A DNA stretch of 5,065 bases from Gemmatimonadales bacterium. GTDB lineage: Bacteria; Gemmatimonadota; Gemmatimonadetes; Gemmatimonadales; GWC2-71-9. The notes beneath the pieces are model-generated. The model was not told the origin of the DNA. It saw only the letters and a program-made list of their open reading frames with translations, and did not search any database. Both the position numbers and the translations under genes were made by a program. The number at the start of each line of letters is the position of its first letter. Position 1 is the first letter of the stretch. Of this stretch, positions 1 through 5,065 are shown one piece after another. The stretch lies in assembly GCA_025929805.1 (NCBI GenBank), contig JAICPP010000210.1, forward strand, positions 1 through 5,065. The letters run 5' to 3'.

Positions 1-1
1 C

Positions 2-694
2 ACCGAAGTCCGCCAGTTCCTGATTCAAGCCGGCTTCTCCGATCCTCGCGCGGTTTCGATCTACTGGGCGTCGCGGGTGAGTCTGGCAGTAGGGCTCCCC
101 ATCATGGCACTCTTCGGTCTGCCGCTGTTAGGGGTTTCTTCGAATCAGACCCTCCTGGCCGTCCTGTACTTTGGCGCGCTCGGCTGGATCGGACCGGCGT
201 TTTACGTGCGCAGGCGACTGAAGGCGCGGCAGAAAGAGGTTCAACTCGCCTTACCCGATATGCTGGATATGCTGGTGGTCTGCGTCGAGGCGGGGCTGGG
301 ACTCAATCAGGCCCTGGTCAGGGTGGCCGACGAGATCGAGCACGTGAGTACGGTCATGGCGGAGCAGCTCGCCATGGTGAACCTGGAGATGCGGGCGGGA
401 ACCCCCCGCGAAGAAGCGCTCAAGAACCTGGCCGAGCGCACCGGGCTCCCCGACATCCGATCGCTGGTTAGCATGATGATCCAGACCGACCGCTTCGGAA
501 CCTCGGTGGCCGATGCGCTCCGGGTCCATTCGGAGACCATGCGAACCAAACGTCGCCAGCGGGCCGAAGAGGCCGCGGCCAAGACGACCATCAAGCTGGT
601 ATTCCCGCTGGTCCTCCTGGTATTCCCAGCGATGTTCGTGGTGGTGATCGGCCCGTCGGCGCTGGCGATCTTCCGCACCTTCAGCAAGCTCTGA
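2..694 (+). CDS. tadC: TadC-like Tad/Flp pilus inner-membrane platform protein, 5' end missing
   Basis: This is the C-terminal 230 residues of a type II secretion system F-domain protein. The reading frame is open to the left edge, so the GTG at 77 is an internal codon, not the start. Two hydrophobic segments lie at visible residues about 26-45 and 49-68. A cytoplasmic helical T2SSF domain follows, with LPDMLDMLVVCVEAGLGL at about 84-101, and a final membrane segment lies at about 198-222 (KLVFPLVLLVFPAMF...GPSAL). The basic/acidic stretch RRQRAEEAAAK just before the last helix, followed by KL..PL, is typical of TadC rather than TadB. In the family, TadB and TadC form the inner-membrane base on which the TadA ATPase acts to assemble Flp pili. 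tadA and tadB probably lie just upstream, outside the window. The stop TGA shares one base with the next ATG. The family call is firm; TadC versus another T2SSF paralogue is likely but not proven. Confidence 0.9.
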   Translation, partial: TEVRQFLIQAGFSDPRAVSIYWASRVSLAVGLPIMALFGLPLLGVSSNQTLLAVLYFGALGWIGPAFYVRRRLKARQKEVQLALPDMLDMLVVCVEAGLGLNQALVRVADEIEHVSTVMAEQLAMVNLEMRAGTPREEALKNLAERTGLPDIRSLVSMMIQTDRFGTSVADALRVHSETMRTKRRQRAEEAAAKTTIKLVFPLVLLVFPAMFVVVIGPSALAIFRTFSKL

Positions 695-1086
695 TGCGTC
701 TGCTGAGGGTCATAAACACGCGGCATAATCGAGAGCTGGGGAACCAAATTCGGATAGCTGACAACTGGCTGGCACGGCTCCGGGGCATGCTGGCCCGACC
801 GGCACCGAAGCCTGGAGAAGGACTTCTGCTGACGCCGTGCAGCTCGGTGCACATGTACGGCATGCGGTTCCCCCTCGACGTGGCATTTCTGGATAAAAGA
901 GGCGCAGTAGTAGCCACATATGCTTCGCTGGTACCGGGAGCTCGTACTCGCTGGCACAAGAATGCCGCCCATGCCCTCGAGCTCCCCGGCGGAACGTTGA
1001 AGGAATCAGATACTGCAGTAGGCGATGTCTTAGTCTGGTCCTCGCGGACTACTGATCAACTCGCAGCTCTGGATAGAGTGTCGTGA
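694..1086 (+). CDS. DUF192 family protein
   Basis: This 130-residue protein matches the DUF192 family over nearly its whole length. Signature segments are RLRGMLAR at 28-35, GEGLLLTPCSSVHM at 41-54, MRFPLDVAFLD at 57-67, ALELPGGT at 94-101 and GD at 110-111. The usual length for the family is about 110-160 residues, so it looks complete. No signal peptide or membrane segment is visible, although some family members are exported; this copy looks cytoplasmic. The molecular function of the family is not established. The ATG overlaps the tadC stop by one base (TGATG) and no good Shine-Dalgarno sequence precedes it, so translation is probably coupled. The stop overlaps the next gene's GTG. By hand count about 52 of 130 codons end in A or T, against about 37 of 205 in the tadC piece, so its codon use is distinctly less GC-biased. 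Confidence 0.88.
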   Translation: MRLLRVINTRHNRELGNQIRIADNWLARLRGMLARPAPKPGEGLLLTPCSSVHMYGMRFPLDVAFLDKRGAVVATYASLVPGARTRWHKNAAHALELPGGTLKESDTAVGDVLVWSSRTTDQLAALDRVS

Positions 1087-2417
1087 GCGCCACGCCCATA
1101 CTATCGAACGAGCCGGTTCTTACCGAGTCGGCGCTCATTCCGCCGGTCCCGGAAAAGCTGGCAGATACCGGCCTCTCGGCCGATGCCGTACGTGACCTGC
1201 TGCTCAAGGTTCTCTATGTCCAGGGCTCCAGGAGTGGTCAGTACCTGGCCGATTTCCTGCGGTTGCCCTTTCCGATCGTGGACGAGGAGTTGCTCACCCT
1301 TCAGCAACGCCGGTTCATCGAGGTTCGCGGCACGACTGCCCCTCACCGGGGGAGTTACTTGTTCGATGTCGTGAATGAGGGACGTGACCGCGCCAGAGAG
1401 GCACTGGAGGCCAGCCAGTATGTAGGACCCTTGCCCGTGCCGCTGGCGCAATACCGCCACTGGATCCACGCTCAATCCATCAAGCTTGCCCACGTCACCC
1501 AGGAATCCCTGCGAGCGGGGTTCAGTCATCTGGTGCTGGACGAATCGATCTTTGAAATACTCGGTCCTGCCGTCAACTCCTCGAAGTCCATCTTTCTCTA
1601 CGGGCACCCCGGTAATGGAAAGACGGCAATCGCGGAAGCGATCTCCGACATGCTCGGTGGGGAGCTGTACCTGCCGTATGCGGTGGATGTCGATGGCCAG
1701 GTCATGATGGTGTTCGACCCGGTGCACCACGAAGAGATCCAGACGCAAGACGCCGTCCTGGGCATAGAATCCCTCTGGCGGAGCGGTCCCAGCTACGATC
1801 GGCGCTACGCCAGGATCAGACGGCCCGTCGTTTTGACGGGCGGCGAGCTCACGCTGGACCAGCTCGACCTGCGATACGATCCCTTCACCAAGCTTTACCA
1901 GGCCCCATTTCAGGTTAAAGCGAATGGGGGTGTTCTGATCGTCGACGATTTCGGCCGTCAAAGGGTCCCGCCGCGCGACCTGCTGAACCGCTGGATCGTA
2001 CCGTTGGAGAAACACCTCGACTACCTGACGCTCCACACCGGCGGCAAATTCCCGGTCCCCTTCGACTGTCTGCTCATTTTCGCTACAAACCTGGATCCTG
2101 CCGAGCTGGTGGAAGAGGCGTTTCTCCGCCGCATCCATTACAAAATCCCTGTCACCAATCCCACTCGGGCGCAGTACGAAGAGATCTTTCGCGCGCAGTG
2201 CGCCCGCGAGGGATTGACGTACGAGCCTAAGTCAGTAGCGTACGTCTTTGCGGACTTCTACGACAAGCTCGGCATTCCTCCCCGCGGCTGCCACCCGCGC
2301 GATCTCATTGCCCATGTCAAGGACATCGCCAAGTACCAGGAGGTTGCACCGCAGCTCAGCCCCGCCCTGCTGGAGAGTGCCTGCCGGTCTTACTTCCTCG
2401 TGAGTGGTGCAGCATGA
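1083..2417 (+). CDS. AAA+ ATPase with N-terminal winged-helix-like region
   Basis: This is a 444-residue protein of two parts. Residues about 32-83 look like a winged-helix fold (helices followed by LTLQQRRFIEVRG), then a linker with YVGPLPVPL at 113-121. The AAA+ module carries Walker A GHPGNGKT at 174-181, Walker B GGVLIVDDFGR at 282-292 with acidic residues D288-D289, a sensor 1 segment IFATN at 332-336, a likely arginine-finger segment EAFLRRI at 345-351, and a sensor 2-like HPRDL at 404-408. All core ATPase residues are therefore present. About 100 residues separate Walker A from Walker B, longer than in many AAA+ proteins, and include RRPVVLTGGELTLDQLDL. No membrane segment is visible. 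The GTG start overlaps the DUF192 stop (GTGA) and the stop overlaps the next ATG (ATGA). The substrate is unknown; a cytoplasmic remodelling or regulatory role for the linked pilus machinery is inferred only from position. It is not the TadA secretion ATPase, which belongs to a different family. Confidence 0.88.
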   Translation: MSATPILSNEPVLTESALIPPVPEKLADTGLSADAVRDLLLKVLYVQGSRSGQYLADFLRLPFPIVDEELLTLQQRRFIEVRGTTAPHRGSYLFDVVNEGRDRAREALEASQYVGPLPVPLAQYRHWIHAQSIKLAHVTQESLRAGFSHLVLDESIFEILGPAVNSSKSIFLYGHPGNGKTAIAEAISDMLGGELYLPYAVDVDGQVMMVFDPVHHEEIQTQDAVLGIESLWRSGPSYDRRYARIRRPVVLTGGELTLDQLDLRYDPFTKLYQAPFQVKANGGVLIVDDFGRQRVPPRDLLNRWIVPLEKHLDYLTLHTGGKFPVPFDCLLIFATNLDPAELVEEAFLRRIHYKIPVTNPTRAQYEEIFRAQCAREGLTYEPKSVAYVFADFYDKLGIPPRGCHPRDLIAHVKDIAKYQEVAPQLSPALLESACRSYFLVSGAA

Positions 2418-3115
2418 CAGGAGTCAAATCCGACGCAACACCCGATCCCTTCAAGTCGGACGTGACGGTCGACCCATTCCGGCGGCAGATGCACGAGCTG
2501 GAGCGGGGTCTCACGGTCCGGATCGAGGAACAGGCCCGCGAGAACCGCCGCTTGCGGCGACTCTGGACTGGAACGGTGATCACCGGCGCCCTGCTTCTGG
2601 GGTTGGCGACAGCCCTGGTGGTCGTCTCCGCTCGCCATGGCCTTCCGGGCACCGTGGCCGATGTCGTTGAGGCCCGACAGTTCCTGCTGCGTGACGCGAA
2701 CGGTGCTGTGCGCGGCCAGTGGACAGCCTCGCAGAACGGGTCCCTGCGCCTGAGCCTCCAATCGCCCGGCAGCAAAGCCGGCCTGAGCCTGGCGTCACTT
2801 CCCGACGGTGCATCGGGGATCACCGTCCGGGACTCTGCCGGCCGCTCCCGCGCCGTGCTGGGCTTGTTGCCCGATCAAACCGTCAGCCTGCTCCTAGCCG
2901 ACGAGAACGGCACTACGCGGACCGTACTGAGTCTGGTCCGAGGCGGTTCTTCCACCCTGGTCTTTGCCGACCGGAGCGGCGACGCCAAGGTCGGGATGGG
3001 GGTCGATGCTCGGGGGCAGAGCACCCTTACCCTACCGGAGCCACCCGAGAGCCGAGTTGAAACTCCGAGTCCTGATGAGCCGGGCCGCCCCGATTCCCCT
3101 CCCGGCGACCGCTGA
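2414..3115 (+). CDS. Single-pass membrane protein with five 23-residue repeats
   Basis: I do not recognise a named family for this 233-residue protein. Residues 1-22 contain a nine-residue duplication (KSDATPDPF, KSDVTVDPF). Residues about 24-49 are highly charged and could form a short coiled coil. One membrane helix spans about 50-72. The arginines just before it (RRLRR, 45-49) predict a cytoplasmic N-terminus and an exported C-terminus. Residues 89-203 divide into five consecutive units of exactly 23 residues, with a pattern close to hydrophobic-x-hydrophobic-x-D-x-x-G-x-x-R-x-x-hydrophobic, suggesting stacked beta strands. The tail (about 207-233) is rich in Pro, Glu and Asp and probably disordered. 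The ATG overlaps the ATPase stop by four bases with only a weak ribosome site, so translational coupling is expected. Similar 'DxxGxxR' beta repeats occur in poorly characterised bacterial envelope proteins. A structural or adaptor role at the cell envelope is inference. Confidence 0.82.
   Translation: MTGVKSDATPDPFKSDVTVDPFRRQMHELERGLTVRIEEQARENRRLRRLWTGTVITGALLLGLATALVVVSARHGLPGTVADVVEARQFLLRDANGAVRGQWTASQNGSLRLSLQSPGSKAGLSLASLPDGASGITVRDSAGRSRAVLGLLPDQTVSLLLADENGTTRTVLSLVRGGSSTLVFADRSGDAKVGMGVDARGQSTLTLPEPPESRVETPSPDEPGRPDSPPGDR
2426..2479 (+). repeat. 27-base tandem duplication encoding a 9-residue repeat
   Basis: Two adjacent 27-base units at 2426-2452 and 2453-2479 encode KSDATPDPF and KSDVTVDPF, seven of nine residues being identical. 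They lie in the predicted cytoplasmic N-terminus of the membrane protein. Synonymous and non-synonymous differences show that the duplication is not very recent. Confidence 0.6.
2678..3022 (+). repeat. Five tandem 69-base units encoding 23-residue beta repeats
   Basis: Units fall at 2678-2746, 2747-2815, 2816-2884, 2885-2953 and 2954-3022 with no insertion or deletion between them. They encode residues 89-111, 112-134, 135-157, 158-180 and 181-203. Units 1, 3, 4 and 5 carry D at unit position 6 and G at position 9 (RDANG, RDSAG, ADENG, ADRSG). Position 12 is basic in the same four units (R, R, R, K). Unit 2 has kept the length but lost the D and the basic residue, with G shifted by one. DNA identity between units is low, so the repeat is visible mainly in the protein. 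Confidence 0.75.
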
Positions 3116-3147
3116 GCCGAAAACAGCTCCGTCTCAGCGGTAGCTGT
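3108..3147 (+). terminator. Possible hairpin at end of the pilus-linked unit, no T-run
   Basis: A perfect 9-bp inverted repeat, ACCGCTGAG at 3108-3116 and CTCAGCGGT at 3133-3141, spans the stop codon of the membrane protein gene with a 16-base loop. A second stem, ACAGCT at 3123-3128 with AGCTGT at 3142-3147, interleaves with it. No T-rich tract follows, so it is not a standard intrinsic terminator. It could stabilise the 3' end of the message or help factor-dependent termination. Confidence 0.4.
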
Positions 3148-3229
3148 CAGGCCATAACGCCTGCCTGGATCGTCTGGCTTGGTGACGTTCCCATCGAGAT
3201 AGGCCGCTCGCCCGAGGCCCCGCCCGACA
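3116..3229. other. Intergenic gap between the two gene units
   Basis: This 114-base gap is the only non-coding stretch of any size in the window. Apart from the hairpin at its left end, nothing clear is visible. A promoter for the glycosyltransferase gene might be expected here, but I could not find a convincing -35/-10 pair. The closest -10-like string is CATAAC at 3153-3158, without a matching -35 box. Confidence 0.5.
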
Positions 3230-5047
3230 ATGCCAGAGGTCCGTAGCCGAATCCGGGAGGACCCCTCCGAGGTGATCGCCAGCGATCCGGACCATAGCGC
3301 CGGGTGGAGCTCCCGCGCCTGGGATCTCCGGTCCGTGGCCGCTCTCGTCTTGGTGGTGCTGGTCAGCACTGTCGTCATGATCGCCTATCACAATCGATTC
3401 TGGGCACCGGCTGACGAGGGCAAGTTCGCCCATGTTGCCGAGCGCATACTGCTGGGTCAGGTACTCCACCGCGACGTTCAGGATGTGCACGCCGGATATG
3501 TCAACTTCGTGAACGCGGCCGCGTTCTCGTTGTTTGGAGTGCGCATGGTGAGCATGCGCTATCCACTGGCCCTGCTGACCGTGATCCAAGCCGGGCTGAT
3601 GTTTCTGATTCTAAAGCGGGGAGGGGCTGCTACGGCAGTGATTGGCGGCCTGGTGCTTACCTCGCTCAGTTTCATTCAGTTTCTGAATCCAACACCCAAT
3701 TGGTATACCTTGTTTCTCGCCGTCGCAACCATCGCCTGGCTGTCGTGGAATCCGATCGGCCTGCGGTGGCGGCATATCGTTACCGGGTTTCTGATCGGCA
3801 CCACCTTTCTTTTTCGCCAGCTCTCCGGCGTCTTCCTGGCCTCTGGTGTTCTGGTGTTTCTGCTTTTGGAGAAACCCGGGGCTGGATCGAGCGGAGGACG
3901 GCGGCTGGCGCGTGCCATACTTGCCTTGATCGCAATGGGCAACGCCTGGTACATCCTGCGGGTCACCGACCCAGTGGGTTGGATGCTCTTCGGCGTGTGG
4001 CCCCTCGCGGCCGTGCTGTGGGCCTGGCTTCGAACGCGGCGATCCGACCGGGAGGTGCTCGTACTCCTACGTGACCTTTCGCTGGGGGGCCTCATCTCGG
4101 CTTGTCCCCTCCTCGCCTTTCACCTCGCTCATGGAGCCTTGGGCGACTGGTTCCGAGACACTTTCGGCGCCGCGATGTCGCTCCCTACTCTCGAGTTCAT
4201 CAGAAGACCTGGCTACCTGATGCTGGGAATCCTGGCCTGGCGTGGCTTTCATTCCGGTGATCTGGACCGACTGATCAATGCCGGCTTGTACACCTGCCTG
4301 CTGCTAATTTCGGCGCTGCTGGGTGTACTCCTGTTCCGCGCGCTCGTTCGTGGCAGCCGTTCGAGCATTCACCCCTTGCCGGTGATTGCCACGTTTTACG
4401 CCCTGGTGTCCCTGCACTACCAGTTGCCGATTTACCTGTTTTATACCGTCGGACTGAGTTTGGCTGCCGTCTTGCTCCTAACCGCCGAGTCCAATGCGGG
4501 CTCCCGGGGCTTCGCGGTGGCTGTCTCAACCGTGATCGCCGGCGTGGCAATGTACTACCAGGCTGCAATGCCGCTGACCCGCTACCTTCAGGGCACCGTT
4601 GCGGGCGAACGGCGCTTTCCAGCTACACCCCTCCCGTCTCCTGTTGCTGGGATATATGTCGACGCCGCGGATGCGCAGCTCTACCAGTCACTGGTCCGGC
4701 TGATCGACCGCGAGACTCAGCCGGGCGATACGATCTTCGCACTTCCAACGAATGCCGAGCTGTATTTTCTCGGCCGCCGGACCAATCCATTCAGGTTCTA
4801 CAACACGGCACTCGGGATCAGGTCCAGCGCGGACCTTGACTCGGTACTGGAGGTGATCCGGTGTCACCCGCCCAAGCTCGTGTTTTACGATCCTGCGGAT
4901 AAGTACAATACTCCCGCCTCCGTTCGCATCGCCGGCGCTCTGAAGACGCGATACGAGAAGCTTGCGCGAGTCCCTCCGTTCGAGGTGTTCAGGGTGAGAA
5001 GCGACAGCTTGGCGGTCTTGGAAGAGAACCACGGTTGCGAGGGATGA
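3230..5047 (+). CDS. Polytopic membrane glycosyltransferase, GT-C fold (PMT/ArnT-like)
   Basis: This 605-residue protein has the layout of GT-C transferases that use polyprenyl-phosphate sugar donors. It has a short cytoplasmic N-terminus, a first helix at about 34-53, and then a first outer loop with an acidic pair in PADEGKFAHVAERILLGQ (D62, E63), followed by HRDVQDVHAGY at 80-90. That loop is where this superfamily places its catalytic acid. Roughly ten or more further hydrophobic segments follow up to about residue 445. The last 130 or so residues (about 472-600) form a soluble domain containing RLIDRETQPGDTIFALP and FLGRRTNPFRFYN, often seen in these enzymes. Donor and acceptor cannot be read from the sequence. 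The ATG at 3230 has only a distant GAGG upstream (3214-3217). The in-frame GTG at 3272 (residue 15) has GGGAGG at 3255-3260 and is an alternative start. An in-frame TAG at 3200-3202 excludes a longer protein from an upstream ATG. The stop overlaps the next gene by four bases. Confidence 0.82.
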   Translation: MPEVRSRIREDPSEVIASDPDHSAGWSSRAWDLRSVAALVLVVLVSTVVMIAYHNRFWAPADEGKFAHVAERILLGQVLHRDVQDVHAGYVNFVNAAAFSLFGVRMVSMRYPLALLTVIQAGLMFLILKRGGAATAVIGGLVLTSLSFIQFLNPTPNWYTLFLAVATIAWLSWNPIGLRWRHIVTGFLIGTTFLFRQLSGVFLASGVLVFLLLEKPGAGSSGGRRLARAILALIAMGNAWYILRVTDPVGWMLFGVWPLAAVLWAWLRTRRSDREVLVLLRDLSLGGLISACPLLAFHLAHGALGDWFRDTFGAAMSLPTLEFIRRPGYLMLGILAWRGFHSGDLDRLINAGLYTCLLLISALLGVLLFRALVRGSRSSIHPLPVIATFYALVSLHYQLPIYLFYTVGLSLAAVLLLTAESNAGSRGFAVAVSTVIAGVAMYYQAAMPLTRYLQGTVAGERRFPATPLPSPVAGIYVDAADAQLYQSLVRLIDRETQPGDTIFALPTNAELYFLGRRTNPFRFYNTALGIRSSADLDSVLEVIRCHPPKLVFYDPADKYNTPASVRIAGALKTRYEKLARVPPFEVFRVRSDSLAVLEENHGCEG

Positions 5048-5065
5048 AGGCGGTGATCTTGGCGG
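5044..5065 (+). CDS. Probable sugar-phosphate nucleotidyltransferase, only the first codons present
   Basis: The last 22 bases read ATG AAG GCG GTG ATC TTG GCG G, giving MKAVILA with a next codon beginning with G. This is the usual beginning (MKAVILAGG) of nucleotidyltransferases that make NDP-sugars from sugar-1-phosphates, such as the RmlA, RfbF and mannose-1-phosphate guanylyltransferase types. The ATG overlaps the glycosyltransferase stop (ATGA). The GAGGG directly before it is too close to act as a ribosome site, so translation is probably coupled. The call rests on seven residues and the fitting context; the sugar specificity is unknown. Confidence 0.65.

Noticed and set aside
77..79. 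GTG as the start of the tadC gene.
   Set aside because: The same frame is open to the left edge and encodes TadC-like sequence (RQFLIQAGFSDPRAVSIYW) before it, so the gene begins outside the window.
307..972. A 221-codon open frame on the - strand across tadC and the DUF192 gene.
   Set aside because: It covers two well-supported + strand genes and its product shows no family features.
1101..2138. A 345-codon open frame on the - strand opposite the ATPase gene.
   Set aside because: It is a high-GC shadow of a clear AAA+ gene. Its translation shows no recognisable motif, while the + strand carries all ATPase signatures.
3108..3147. A standard intrinsic terminator.
   Set aside because: The stem is present but no T-rich tract follows, and the loop is long; kept only as a low-confidence hairpin.
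3153..3158. CATAAC as a -10 promoter box for the glycosyltransferase gene.
   Set aside because: Only a partial match, with no acceptable -35 element 16-18 bases upstream.
3541..3559. Small hairpin GCGCATG-gtgag-CATGCGC.
   Set aside because: It lies inside the glycosyltransferase coding region, where it simply encodes RMVSMR; a 7-bp stem is expected by chance in sequence this GC-rich.
3134..3589. A 151-codon open frame on the - strand spanning the intergenic gap and the start of the glycosyltransferase.
   Set aside because: Most of it is antisense to the conserved first-loop region of the glycosyltransferase, and the product has a low-complexity composition typical of shadows.

Overview
The window looks like chromosomal DNA from a GC-rich, probably Gram-negative bacterium. 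The evidence is a strong preference for G or C at third codon positions, tightly packed genes on one strand and a bacterial Tad-type pilus component. The phylum cannot be fixed from the sequence; groups such as Acidobacteriota, Gemmatimonadota or Myxococcota are only guesses. All six genes read on the + strand. No tRNA, rRNA, insertion sequence or CRISPR array was seen.

Left part (2-3115) is a four-gene overlapping unit. It holds the 3' end of a tadC gene (Tad/Flp pilus inner-membrane platform), a small DUF192 protein, a 444-residue AAA+ ATPase with an N-terminal winged-helix-like region, and a 233-residue single-pass membrane protein. The three junctions overlap by 1, 4 and 4 bases, so co-transcription and translational coupling are very likely. 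The last protein is the most unusual item: its exported part is five head-to-tail units of exactly 23 residues.

Middle (3116-3229) is the only sizeable gap, 114 bases. Its left edge holds a 9-bp perfect inverted repeat that begins inside the preceding gene, plus a 6-bp stem competing with it. This may end the pilus-linked transcript, but there is no T-run.

Right part (3230-5065) starts a second overlapping unit. A 605-residue polytopic membrane glycosyltransferase of the GT-C/PMT-ArnT type overlaps by 4 bases the first codons of what looks like a sugar-phosphate nucleotidyltransferase, cut by the window edge. This suggests a surface-glycan or glycosylation locus next to the pilus locus. Whether the two are functionally connected, for example through pilin glycosylation, is inference.
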